From positions 218,921 through 282,920 of the forward strand of contig VXAA01000162.1 of assembly GCA_013399115.1 (NCBI GenBank): a stretch of DNA of 64,000 bases. Reading direction: 5' to 3'. How positions within the stretch are numbered: position 1 is the first letter of the stretch; each line of letters starts with the position of its first letter. This DNA is from Anseranas semipalmata. Taxonomy: Eukaryota; Chordata; Aves; Anseriformes; Anseranatidae. Of the stretch, positions 47,861 to 58,729 are shown one piece after another. The notes under the pieces are model-generated. The model did no database searches. It saw only the letters and a program-made list of their open reading frames with translations, and had not been told where the DNA came from. The position numbers and the translations under genes were made by a program.

Positions 47861-49770
47861 CAGCCGGTGGTGCTGGGGGGCTGGATGCGGCCCCCAGCGA
47901 CCAGCCGCTCCCTGGCAGGTTGTCACAGCCGTTGCCTCCCGGCGCTCCGTCTCCTCTTCCTGCCCATCTCTAGGAAGCCTCCAAGAAAAAAGTTACGAGG
48001 GGCTGTGTGTCATGCCGAGCTGGAGAGACAGCTGGCCTCCAGTGCCCGGCGTTGGGGCGGACAGGCTCCTCACAGCTTCGAGGAACACAGTGCGACTTCT
48101 ACTTTCTACTTCTACTTGGGTCTGGAGGAGGCAAGACCACCTACCTCTGTTTTGGGGGGGGTTGTTTTTTTGCTTGTTTTTTCTTTTCAAAAAGATGCGC
48201 TGAAAGAAGGGCTTCCATGGGCACTGCTAGCTGGGTCTCAGAGAGGTTTCGTTCGCTTGCCACATGTGATCCCCAGACTGGGGAAACCATGGCAAATGGG
48301 ACCGCGATTTTCTGTCCTTCTGAAATAGCGAAGGAAGCAGAGCAGCCTAAAACCCTTTAAAGTATTTGCTTTTACAAGAAACCAGATAGCTGGATCTGTG
48401 CTCTACAAGTGCTGCTGATACGTCCTCTTCCTGCACTTGGCCGTTACCTGGCCATTTCAAATATTATTTTTTGAAAACCACTTCCATAGATCAACAGAGG
48501 CAGCCCGGCAGAGCCATGCAGCTGGAGCGCTGGTGGTTTTGCCAGTCGCTGGAGCAGAACAAACCAGCAAGTACACACAGAAACATGATTAATGAAAGAC
48601 AGACCACAAAGCCTATAAAAACATGTTTCTTGCTTTTATTAGACCAACGCAACTGTATGAAAAGAGCAGACAATCCCGAGATGCCTGGATCGAGGAGCGC
48701 AAGTGTTGCCACCACCAAAGGCAGCACGTGCACGTCTCCTGCCTGCCCCTCCTGCTGCTGTGCCCGGGGCACAGGGACACGCGGGGTGGGTGGTTGTCAC
48801 CAGGGGTCACCCTTGTTATTTTGGCCTCTCCAGGCACTTCTTTTCAAGTTAAAAATAAAATCTCACGATGGTGAAAGGGAAATGCTGCTGCCCCTGTTCA
48901 GCTCCATGGAGAGACAGCAACAACGGTGGGGAGTTGGGGGGGTCAGCGGCACCCCCAGCACCCTGAAACCTCGCTTCCTGGGAGACCAGAGGCCAGGCCT
49001 GGGCATAGATATGAAAAAAAAGAAAAAGAAAAAGAAAAACAACAACAAAAATCCTTTTTCCAGCGTTCGAGGCAAGATCTCCTGAGTGAGTGCTGGCAAA
49101 GAAAGGCATCTTGTTCAGGGGGCTCTGAAAGGCAAGATGAAAGGGGAAACCTACATTTTTCAGCCCAGCCTGTTCCTGACATGGGAAAATAGCACAGACA
49201 AGAATAGATAGCTTGTTGGCTCATTTTTTCTTGACAGATTATCTGTGTGAATGCGCCGCATTAAGCCGGCAGTGAGAGGCCAGGATGCCCCAGCCCTGCC
49301 TCTGCCCCCGGCTACCTTGAGCGCCGCGGGGAGAACCCGGCCGTGCCTGGCCGGCGCGCGGGGACAGCGGAGGTGGCCTCTGCCCCCCCTCGTGTGCACG
49401 GCAGCCTTCTGCACCCGCGCTTGGGCTCCTGCGGGCCGAGAAAGTGCGGTGATGGCTGTGCTGAAAGCCTCCCCTCGGAGACACAGGACCCTGCCCGCTG
49501 TGGATCAGCGGGCACCAGGTTATTAAAATAAACGCTCAGGTGCCACACGTACAGCGGGAGGGATGGTGCCGGCTGGGGAGGCTCGTGCCAGCCTCCCGCA
49601 GCCCCCGTGTGCGGGGTGGTGGCAGGGATGTGGCAGCCCCGGTCTCGCTGCTGCTGGCAGCGGGGTCACGCTCTTTGCTCCTGTGTATAAATGGATCCCT
49701 GCCAAAGGGCGGAATTTGTCGCTGCATTGCCCAGCCCCGGGCGAGCGCGCTGAAAATCGTAAGGGAGGCC
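47861..49770. other. Unique DNA with simple-sequence patches
   Basis: Contains a (CTTCTA)-like patch at about 48095-48118, a G/T homopolymer patch at 48150-48190, a (AAAAAG)n purine run at 49013-49039, and a short AT-rich block at about 48585-48670. 49.25-49.46 kb is CpG-rich. No exon recognised. Confidence 0.45.
49013..49039. repeat. (AAAAAG)n simple repeat
   Basis: Twenty-seven uninterrupted purines of A-runs punctuated by G, followed by CAACAACAAAAA. Simple sequence only. Confidence 0.9.
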
Positions 49771-49918
49771 AAGAGCAGCATGCTAGCTTAGCAAAATGCA
49801 ATTAAAGTACAATGCGTTTGGGATCGCCTTTGTCCCCTTTTGAGCCGTTCGGGTCGCATTGTCAGGCTTTACCCCCAACTCGAAAGAAAGAACCAGAAAT
49901 GCACTTAAATTACGATTC
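49771..49918. promoter_or_regulatory. Candidate regulatory block
   Basis: Lower-GC block between CpG-rich flanks, with GCTAGCTTAGC, ATGCAATTAAAGTACAATG and CACTTAAATTACG. Reading frames are uninformative. Regulatory role inferred only. Confidence 0.2.
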
Positions 49919-50140
49919 CCCCTCCTCGCAGCCCCGGCTGCAGCGCAAGCCCCGAGCACCCACAAGCAGGGGCAGGAGCAGCGGGGAGACGTGGGGTCGG
50001 TCCCTGCAGGGCTCTGCCTGGCTGTGCCGCGCGTCCTGGGGGCTGCCGGCCGCCCGGCCCCCCCGCAGCCTCCCCGCCACAAGGTGAGGCGCAGCCTGCG
50101 CGTGTGCGTGCACCGGGAGCCTGTTTGCATATGAAAGTGG
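49919..50140. other. CpG-rich patch
   Basis: GC-rich with frequent CpG (for example near 50035-50070), directly right of the lower-GC block. Could be a small CpG island; no exon is defensible. Confidence 0.35.
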
Positions 50141-50497
50141 CCGTGCGCTCCGCGGGGCTGTATCATTTATTGTATGATCTTATCTGGCGCGTGCCTCAGC
50201 CGCCCTTTCCCACACTCTGCATGCTCGGCTGCCAAGGCCCCGGGCTTAGCCTGTCAGCATTACCCGGGCTCAGCAGGCAGGCAGTAATTCCCTGAATAAA
50301 GAAAACATTTTAAGGTTTGACAAGTCCAGCATTTGCATGTCTGTTTTCAGAGAAATAACCATCTCAGGGGATTAAGCCCTTTTTTTTTTTCCCATCCAGC
50401 CCAAAGTATGAAAACATTCTTGACATAGTTGCCTGAAAAAAGGATTTCTATAGAGTAAAATACCTTGCGTCCTGTGTGAGTCCAGTGATTTGCTTTG

Positions 50498-50541
50498 AAA
50501 AAAAAAAAAAAAAAAACAGAAAGGAAAAAAGAAAGAAAAGA
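50498..50541. repeat. A19 run followed by A/G-rich tail
   Basis: Nineteen A (50498-50516) then CAG and an A/G-rich purine run. No retroelement body is recognisable upstream on the plus strand. Confidence 0.9.
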
Positions 50542-51349
50542 GCCGCTCCAGTCCAATGGGTTGTTGGTTTTAAAGCGGGTGAAACGCGCCAGCAAGCGCC
50601 GCAGCTCTCAGGCGACGCGCGCACCGGGGAGGGTTTGCGTCCCCCAGCCCTGCTCCATCAGCACCCACCTCTGTGTGCCATGCCGCAGCCAGCAAACCTC
50701 CCACCTTGGCTCCCCACGGGGCTTGCTGGCACCCCTCTGCGGGGCCGTTTTGGCCAGCCAAAGTTCTCTGCAGCACCGGGACTCAGCTGAGCCACCCAGG
50801 GACACGGGGACAAAGTGCTGAGCCAGTGAGGGTGAATTGCTGCCCGAGGAAGGGCACTGGGGAGGCACTGCTGTGGGAGCTCCCAGAGCCACGGGCAACT
50901 GGAGCAGGACTTGGGCACCTCTGCGGTGCAGGAGCACAGCCAGGTTTAGCATTTTAAACACTTATTTTATTTGCTAGAAATAAATCGGATTTCCAAAGGA
51001 TGAGCCACCCTCTGACTCCAAGGAGGAGGTCGCGCTTTGCCAAATCCAGGGATTTAACCCAGGATTTAGCCCTGTGCTGCACGAGCTGGCGGGAGGCGAA
51101 GCTGGAGCCTTCCGGCACGGAGCTGCCCATGGGGACATGGAGCCTCCCGTGGGGGCTGCACGTGGGGGCTGGTGCTGAGCATCCCACAGGATGCTGAGCA
51201 GCGCTGCTCCTTCGGGTGCCGGCCACGTGCCCGCAGTGCCGGGCTGCTCCCAGCCCCTCCGTCTGTCGGGGCCGTCCCAGCAGCTTGCAATTTGTCCGGG
51301 TGCTCTGCCTGCCCCTGCCTCCCCCCTGCCGGCACGCTGGTTTGCTTCA
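50542..51349. other. GC-rich unique DNA, no supported gene
   Basis: No exon or repeat recognised. Confidence 0.45.
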
Positions 51350-51545
51350 CGGCTAAATGGGGCTTTAAACTGGGGGATAATACGGCTTTAACGTGGGGAG
51401 GCTTAAAAAGCAAAAGTGAATCATTCCTCAGTTCTCCTTCCCGTAATCTCTCCTGGTAACATTAATTATGAGTTTGCGCAGAGTGCCCCAAGGCAAGTGC
51501 CGCTTTCCCAGGACAATTAAAGTTACTTAATTATTAAAAACCGTG
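51350..51545. promoter_or_regulatory. AT-rich candidate conserved element
   Basis: Between GC-rich flanks lies a block with GATAATACGG, CGTAATCTC, GTAACATTAATTATGAG (51456-51472) and GACAATTAAAG followed by ACTTAATTATTAAAA (up to 51540). Palindromic ATTAAT and AATTA cores suggest homeodomain sites. Inference from composition and motif density. Confidence 0.3.
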
Positions 51546-54230
51546 TGTGCTGTTCCTGTGCGCTCCCCAAAGCACCGTGAGGCAGGCGGGCCAGCTCAGC
51601 TCACACACTTTCTCAGAGCGGCGATTGAAGCGTCTGTGGGAAAGTCTGCTCCTTTGTAATTCCTCCGGCATAATCTCCGCAAATCCCAGCCCCGGCCCGC
51701 ACCCCGACGGGTGAGCGCTGCCGCCAGCCCCATGCGCGGGAGGAGCGGGGCACCCCGGGCACCCCGGGCCCCGGGCACAGGCTGGGGGCACTGGGTGCCG
51801 CTGCCCGTGGCAGCTTGCTGGGGCTGCTTCCCAGCAGGTCACTGAGCTGCCACCTCCTGCTCTTGCCCCGTGCACAGCAGAGGCTGTCATCCCCCGGCAC
51901 ATGCCCCGGCGCTTTTGCCTTCCCTTGACAAAGCTGAGCCCGAAACAAAGATTTTCCCCGGCGCTGCCGGCAGCCGGTTTGACTCCTTGAAGTAATCGCT
52001 GTAATTGACCCTTGCAGGCGCTGAGCGCCTAGGGAGCGGGGCCATTCATCAGACTGACGGGGTGTGAAAACCATAAACTCTTTGGCGGAGCTCGCTCTGG
52101 GCCTGCCGGCTGCACCGCGCTCCCAGCGAGCCCTGCCGCCCCCACCCCGTTAACTGGGGGCCGGGACGGGCGCCCATGTGGGCACAGCGGCCCCGAGGTG
52201 CTGGGGAGAGCCCCGGGGGGTGCAGAGGATCCCACTGGTGCATAGAGTGCAGGGGAGCCAATTTTTGTGCTAAACCCGCTGTGTTTGGATCAGCAGCTCC
52301 CGGGGCACGGTTTGGGCAGGCAGCCCTGTCCCAGCTCCCTCCCCTGACACCCAGGAGCACCAGGAGGGCTTTGTTGTGCTCCCCCCGGCCAGTCTGGCTC
52401 CTGCACCTCCCAGGACATGGGGTCGGATCCAGCTCAGCACTGATGCTCTGCACTGCTGGCAGCAGCACGGAACAGGGTGGCATCGCCTTGTGCCATCCCT
52501 TCCGTGCCATCTGCATGCTTTCTGGGGCAGCATCCCTTCACCATCCTGGGTACGGACCACGCAAAAGGTTTTTCCTTAGGTGAGGAGCATCTTCAAGGCA
52601 TAAAGCTGATGTAGGAGGTGACAAACGCAACACAAACCGCTGCGATAAATTGTGCAGGTCTGGCTGGTCTTCCCTGCTCTCCCTAGCATCTCTTCTATAT
52701 GCTCGCAGAGAGACGTGAGCTCGTGACACTGAGCGAGCCATGGTGAAAGAGGGCCACAGGGACACGGTGCACAAGATGCCCATCCCTCCCCGTCCCTCTC
52801 CTTGCAGCCCCACGCCAGCTCATCCCTCTCACACGTGGCTCAGGCTGCAGCTGCTGATGAGGCTATTTTCTGGCTGCTGCTGCTCCTGCCGGGAGCTGCT
52901 CCAGACCCTCCCGTCTGGATGATCCTTTCAGCCCCGTTTGTCTTTCCACCAGTTCTCCTGTATGTTTTTCCTCTACGGCTGGCTGCCCGCAGGGAGCGGC
53001 CCCAGCCCTTGCCTGCCCAGGAGCCTCCATGATGTGCTGGTGGCATCCCAGCAGGGCAGGATCGCTGCCTGCCCAGGGCAAACACTGTCCCTGAGCTACC
53101 CCGGCACGTTGCTTCCGCTGGGTGATTCATTCCTCCTTTGTGCTGCTGCGTCTCCCAGGTCTGCAGCATCCACATCTCACCAGCAAACACTCACTTTTGT
53201 GTCCGAGGCATGGGAGAAAGAAGGTCAGATCCATCAGGGCTGCTCCAGCCCCCTAACTGCCCTGCAAGAACAACTCCTCTCTGTCTCTCACTCCTATCCC
53301 TCCCCATCCTGCTGTTCCTGGGCTGAATTCTCATCTCCTCCTTTTTAAACAGCATCTTCCCATGGTGCTTCTAATGCTGGAAGGGGCAGCAATCAACATT
53401 CCCAGGTCTGAAACTGGTGCCTTAAGAAAGCAGCCCTCAGGTTAGCAGGACAGATCGATCTTCCCTTCACTCCAACTTCCCATTTCCACCTCTTCGTTTC
53501 ATTCCCTTTCTTCCAAAATGCACTGAACATGTTGCACAGAAGAGAGATTGTTTTGGAGAGCTGGCACACAGTGAGCTGTGGATTCATGCCCTGGATGATG
53601 ACTGCCTCCCTCCCTATATCTCCCACAGACAGAAAGTTTGGGATCCCTGGCTGCTCGTGCCTGGGATGCCCGCGTGGCTCGGGCAGGCTGCGAGAGGAAG
53701 CCCCAGCGGGGAGCTGCCCGTGCTGACCCCAGTGCAGCACCAGCAACCCCAGCGAGCGGGGCCAGCCCCGGGGCCTCGGCGCCTGCTTTCACACTGAGCC
53801 TCCTGCTCACGGCCGGCAGCCCTGCGCAGGTGTCCTGGGCTCCAGCGGGACTTGTTGCAGGCCGTCGGGGGGACAGGCACGCCACGCGTCGCTGCCTGGT
53901 TCAACGGACACAAGGGGGTGAGGACAGCCCTGCGAGGGCTGCAGGTGCCCTGCAGACCTCTGCCTGTCCCACGTCCCCTGTGCCGGCTGCCACGCCATGG
54001 CTGGCACCGAGCATCCAAGTGCGGGCACATGCGCGCATCCCCTGGCTAACGAATGCTGTCATGCGTGGAAGGTGTGGGGCCCGTGCTCTGCAGTCACGAC
54101 TGCTTTCCCTGTCCTCCAGAGGCCGTTTGCTTTATGATCTGTGAACATCAGGAAGAAATGAAATAGCAGTGGAGAATTCCCTTCAGCAAAGCTTTGATGG
54201 TGAAAAATGTGCTGCTGGGCTGTCTGTTCC
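51546..54230. other. GC-rich unique DNA, no supported gene
   Basis: Includes a short tandem GGGCACCCC array at about 51746-51778 with CCCGGG palindromes. Open frames are numerous on both strands and have no domains. Confidence 0.45.
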
Positions 54231-54254
54231 ACAGAAAAAGAAAAAAAAAANTAC

Positions 54255-54294
<40 letters not shown>

Positions 54295-54320
54295 AAAGGA
54301 GAAGGAAGGAAAGAGAGAAA
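54231..54320. repeat. Poly(A) and purine-rich tract containing the only ambiguous base
   Basis: A-rich sequence from 54235, an N at 54251, TACC, then 34 A (54256-54289) and a GGA/GAA purine tail to about 54320. The N and the homopolymer suggest a base-calling or length uncertainty. No SINE, LINE or processed gene is recognisable in front of it. Confidence 0.95.
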
Positions 54321-55489
54321 CCATCTGCTTTTTTTAGAAGCTCCTCACCACAAGCTCCATCCCTGCCGCTAGGAAAGGCCGTTTCTCCTCTCCCCTCCAC
54401 TCCTGTGCAATCAGATAGTCCCTGGCTGCCCCCGGGTTAATTGAAACCATACGCCGCTGTCACTTCCAAGTGTTACCAGCACAGCGGCCGCGCAGAGCCT
54501 AGGTGTTTTGCAAAGGATGCTGTAAGCAGGGCTCGCGATGAAAGGCTCGCTGACAGGCTGCAAGGCGATAGCAGCAGCCGTGCTGCAGGCAGGAGCCAGC
54601 CCCGCACGGGCACCGTTGCCTCCGCGCCCAGGGATGGATGTGGGCTGTGCCCCGTGTCCCTGTACCCAGCCATGGCCTTGCCACCAGCTCGGCTGCTGCT
54701 GGAAGGCGAGGCCTCAGCGCCTTCCCTCCTAGGGGAAAAATGAGGGGTTTTTGTAAAGAAATGAAGCCCAGAGCGAAATGAGGCTCCGAGCCTCTCCCGG
54801 AGGGAAGGAGCAGGTGATGCTGTGTGCCAGGCCTGCCTTTAAAGTGCGAGCGGCTAATCTCACCCCAATAAACCCGGCGTCATGTCGGAGCAATCAGCGG
54901 ACGTAAGCGCTTTCATGTCGCTGGCAGAGCCCCAGCGAGGTTCAGGGGTTATCCGGGCTGGAGTGCATTCCCACGGGAAAGGCGGGCTGCGCGCCCTGCT
55001 CCAGGTAAGCATCAGGTGGCCGTGGGGTGCCGCGAGGCACGCGTAGCCCTGCCGCCGCCGCCCGATGCTGCTCCTTCACGCGGGCTGCGCGCCCCGCTTC
55101 TCGCAGCCATTTCACAGCCGGTCGCCAGCGCGGATGCCCAAAGCCAGCTGGGGAGGATCCACCGTGGCTTATGTGCTGGCATTTACAACACGTGCACCGA
55201 CAGATCACACCCTGTACACAGGCTATATGAACCGCTGTCAGATGCTGCCCCGGGCACCGGCAGCTGCCCCGGCCTCTCCGCGGGGACGGGAGGGACACCA
55301 GGGCAGCAGGGAGGTGACAGGGACCTGCTGGGGACGCAGCCTGCGCCTGGCCCGGTGCTGCCGCGTACCCGTCCCATCGGCGTCAAGGGCAGGCCCGGAG
55401 GAGAGCCAGGGGGAGCCGCCTTGATTTAAGATGTGAGAAGGTCAAAAGTTTTCTCGAGCGGAGCCGCTATCACGGAGCTGAACACTTCA
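54321..55489. other. GC-rich unique DNA with CpG-rich patch near 55.0-55.4 kb
   Basis: No exon recognised. The CpG-rich patch is directly left of the AT-rich block at 55490. Confidence 0.45.
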
Positions 55490-55697
55490 TCTCCCTTTTT
55501 ATCTGCCCCAGTATTTATTGTCCATGAGCAAATACTTGTGTTTTTATAAATTCCTTTAGAGTGAATCACCCTCGTCCTGTTTAAACCAGCAAAGACCACA
55601 TCAAACAGTATCACTCCATCTAGAATTAATCATTAATTTGAAGTATTTGACAACATTTTGCCAGCATTATTTTATCCTCTCCCCAATTAATACAGGC
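55490..55697. promoter_or_regulatory. AT-rich candidate conserved element
   Basis: About 210 bp with sharp GC-rich edges. Contains GTATTTATTGTCC (forkhead/SOX-like), the palindrome GTTTAAAC within CCTGTTTAAACC, ATTAATCATTAAT (55625-55637) and CCAATTAATACAG. Stops occur in all frames. One of the strongest enhancer-like blocks by motif density; conservation is untested. Confidence 0.35.
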
Positions 55698-55847
55698 TAA
55701 GCCTCAGTGCTAACACTTCCGTGGGAAACCCCAGGCAGCGTTTCGCTGCTCAGCGCTCGCCCTGCCCAAAGCCGCCCCTTGCGCAGGCACGTGCCACTCC
55801 CTGCTTTTTGGCCGGGACGAAGCAGGCTGCGGGTGGGACCGGTGGTG

Positions 55848-55872
55848 CTCAGCATCCTCAGCATCCTCAGCG
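55848..55872. repeat. Short tandem repeat, 9-base unit
   Basis: The unit CAGCATCCT is present about 2.7 times, within a CpG-rich patch (about 55720-55930). Confidence 0.85.
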
Positions 55873-55930
55873 CCGGAGCGCGGCCGTGCCGCCGGCCGAG
55901 CACACGCACAGCGGCGGCTCTGCGGGCAAA

Positions 55931-57744
55931 ACCAAGGGTTTTCCCTCTCGGGGAAGTGCAAAAATGCAGCTCGGGGCTAGGGGGTCATGAAAGCAGACAG
56001 AGCCTTTATTTGCCTGTTCTCATCGCAGCCTCTGTGAACAAAGTTTAAAATCAGGCCAAAATCTGATCTCAGATGCATGCATGTGGCTTCTATTCACTTT
56101 AGACAGAATCCAGCCTCTAAATGCCACATTTTGTACTTTGGTTTTGTTTTATGTGTGAGGCATGTGTTTTGCTAGGACACTGCATTTCATTTAAAAATTA
56201 TTTTTGACAGGCCTTATGTTTCATGAATTCCTGCACGCCAGGTCCTGCAACACACATTCCAGATCTGCTGGCCTCTTCAGAGTCAACAAATCGGAGTGGT
56301 TTTGCTTCCTGTTCACAAACAAGCCATGAAATGACCTTGATTTTTCCAGTGTCTGTGTGGCTGGGCATTTTCTAGACTCTTTCTATGCCGCTACGTTGCA
56401 GCCTGTGGATGGTTTGCGATCTCCCTTGTTATTGATGCTTTGCTATTTAGAGAGCGTGGCTGGTTGCTTAAGTCACGTGGCGCTTCCAACAGATGGGTAA
56501 AATGTACAAACACACACCGGCACGTGGTAAGTGCAGAACACAGCCTGCTGTCCCTGGGCAGCACAGCAGAGCAGGAAGCAGCAGGCACCACGAGCTGGCC
56601 GCGCCAGCACCACCCCGGCAGCCTGAACGCACTCCGGGTCCTCAGCCCCTCCCGAGCACCTTTGGGCATCAATCGGGTCCTTCAGCGAGTTCAAGAGGAG
56701 CAGGCTGGGACCAGCCGGCAGGGTTTCCACGTTGCAAGGCTGAGCGAGAGCCCCTGGTGAGCTCCCGGGCAGGCGGCACAGGCAGGCTGGCTCCTGGCCC
56801 TCTTGGCTCGCCCTCCCCTGGCTCTGGCACCCAGGGCACTCACGTTGCCCGGGGCCGATGGAGGTGGCGCGGGCAGGCGGCAGCGCTGCTGCCTTGCCTC
56901 TCCCCCGCAGCGGGGCAGCGACGGCTCGCACGCTGCACAGCAGGGCACACGCAGCCGGTGACAAGGGTCGCTGCCGGCCCCGGAGGAAATTCCTGCCAGA
57001 CTGCCCCCCACTTACATCCCGTTTTATTGCAGGGCAATAGCGGAGGGAGCGGGACAATAGTGCTCTGTGACATTGCACCAGGACACCCTACCATCCCTGC
57101 AGCGAGCATCCATGCCCACTCTCTGCTGGCACTTCTCCGCTGGGTTTATCACCTTATCAGCCACTTGAATACACCTTTTTTATGGCATGAGCCTTTCAGT
57201 GGACCTTCTGAAAGACAATGATGTGCCTTTGAAGGTTTGGCTGATCCTGTTTCCTGTATGCTCCTGAGCCTTGTATACATTTAAATTCGACTTGTTAACT
57301 TTATAAGGATACTTCAGACTTGTATTGTACTGAAATTGGCTGGGATCTCAGTATCTCTCCTATTCCCACGTACTTTTTCTTAGAATTGCTTTGTAGTCAC
57401 ATTATTGCTGTTGGGAGGTTTGCCTTTAACAGCCTCCAATAAAGATATGAGCCTGCAAGAGGGCACCGGTAGCCCAGGATTGCGCACCAGCAGCAGCCGT
57501 GGCGCAGGTGCCTGCAGCGTGCTGGGCTGCCGGGGCGGTGGGGAGGCAGCAGGGTGGCTGGGCACCCCGGCAGACATTCCCCAACTTGGTCTCTAGATTC
57601 TTTCTTTGCATTTTCTAGTATTAAAAAATTTGCACGTGTATTAACACAGTGTGCTGCGCTGGGGTTGGGCTCGGTGCTCAGCTCTCTGCGCTGCTTTGGG
57701 GGATTTCTGCCTTCCCCCATGCGTTCCTGCACTGGTGAGCACAG
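55931..57744. other. Unique DNA; isolated poly(A) signal
   Basis: AT-richer 56.0-56.5 kb, GC-rich 56.5-57.0 kb, AT-richer 57.05-57.43 kb. An AATAAA at 57438-57443 ends the last stretch and could terminate a plus-strand transcript, but no coding exon precedes it convincingly (the 242-codon frame 56493-57221 looks compositional). Confidence 0.4.
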
Positions 57745-57748
57745 CGGC

Positions 57749-57916
57749 ATGAACGCGTTTCTGAGGAGGCTGATGAACACACTGCCCTTCACTCCCGAGG
57801 AGAAGGACAAGGCCCTTGAAACCTTATTTCAGGATGTTTTGGAATTTGGATTAGATGTCATTTCACATGATGCTCCAGATTACTTATCAAATAAAGATCT
57901 GCCTCGTAATGCCTAG
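57749..57916 (+). CDS. Candidate terminal coding exon of an unrecognised gene
   Basis: From a Met at 57749 the plus strand encodes 55 residues with ordinary codon use and an amphipathic, helix-prone sequence (contains LRRLMNTLPFTPEEKDK, DVLEFGLDVISHDAPDYL), ending at a TAG (57914-57916). Four bases before the Met is an acceptor-like AG (57743-57744, after TTCTGCCTTCCCCC and GTGAGCACAG). The same frame is open back to 57554 but that part is GC-rich and less convincing. After the stop comes about 380 bases of AT-rich, stop-dense sequence typical of a 3' UTR, with AATAAA at 58292-58297. I do not recognise the family. It could be the last exon of a spliced gene, a small single-exon ORF, or a conserved non-coding block that happens to be open. 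Confidence 0.3.
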   Translation: MNAFLRRLMNTLPFTPEEKDKALETLFQDVLEFGLDVISHDAPDYLSNKDLPRNA

Positions 57917-58310
57917 ACTACTGGAATCAGTGCAAAGTAAATGTTGTACTTGCAAATGTATTTATTCATTACACTTAGCAATTAACTCTTGATGTAAGTA
58001 ATTAAGCTGTAAATTATCCCCTTGTTTATAAAATAACAACATCCTCTGAGGGATAATGTTTTCTATTACAGTAATTAGTAACACATCAGTTGTTGACTAG
58101 CATGTAAAAGATCTTCACCTTTTTTCTTCTGGCATTAGCTAGCTTGAAAAAAACTATTCTCCAGTGTGATCTCAAACATGTGCCCTGCACACATGTATGA
58201 AGTCGGGGTCACCAGCCTAAATAACATACAATCATCTTGGTATTCTGGGCATAGCTAAAGGACTCATTTTAGTTCTGCTGTCACCTTAAATAATAAATAT
58301 TGACTTTAGG
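57917..58310 (+). other. Possible 3' UTR with poly(A) signal
   Basis: AT-rich, stop-dense in all frames, with repeated TTATT and TAATTA words and AATAAA at 58292-58297. It fits a 3' UTR of the candidate exon to its left, or a non-coding AT-rich conserved block. Confidence 0.28.
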
Positions 58311-58384
58311 AATGCAGCATTCAAATTATATACACATTAAAATATTAGTGAGATAGGCTGATTCTCTTCATAACACTGCCAAGC

Positions 58385-58729
58385 TCAAACAAAACTGAAG
58401 GCATTGGCGAGATCAGGCGCCAAGTGCAAATGATTCATCGTACCACAGACTAATCGGAGTCCATCTACTCGCCACTTCACTGTGCAAAGGCTGTATCCTA
58501 CAGGAGCAAAGTACTGCACCCTGAAGCATCCCCTGTTTTCTTCAATAAAGTGTTCTAAATTTAAAAGCTTGAAGTGGTGAACATTCACAGTGCAACTCTT
58601 GATGATGGGAACACTGCCAAGCAGGATGGCACATTGCTGGTCTTCTCCGTTAGCATTCACCAGTAAAATCCTTCTTATCATCCAAAAATGGGTATATTTG
58701 CTTTTCATAGCCTCTGTCTGCCACTTCAA
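58385..58729 (-). CDS. Unrecognised minus-strand ORF converging on the exon candidate
   Basis: A 114-codon minus-strand frame (Met at 58727-58729, alternative Met at codon 8, stop at 58385-58387) with natural composition: mixed hydrophobic and polar residues, several Cys and His, and no low complexity (contains IRRILLVNANG, IEENRGCFRVQYFAPVG). The opposite strand is not open over the same length. No domain is recognised, and no acceptor-like site or nearby AATAAA is obvious on the minus strand; the nearest is at 57961-57966. Its 3' end lies about 90 bases from the plus-strand poly(A) signal at 58292. It may be a real exon, a pseudogene, or a chance frame in a conserved non-coding element. Confidence 0.18.
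   Translation of the reverse strand: MKWQTEAMKSKYTHFWMIRRILLVNANGEDQQCAILLGSVPIIKSCTVNVHHFKLLNLEHFIEENRGCFRVQYFAPVGYSLCTVKWRVDGLRLVCGTMNHLHLAPDLANAFSFV

Noticed and set aside
50498..50541. Poly(A) run as the tail of a processed retrogene
   Set aside because: No gene-like or LINE/SINE-like body or target-site duplication could be recognised upstream.
56493..57221. 242-codon plus-strand ORF
   Set aside because: GC-rich for most of its length and mirrored by minus-strand frames of about 100-200 codons.
58403..58424. TTGGCG and CGCCAA inverted repeat, possible NFI site or hairpin
   Set aside because: Six-base stem only, spacing does not match the NFI consensus, and pairing does not extend beyond the stem.
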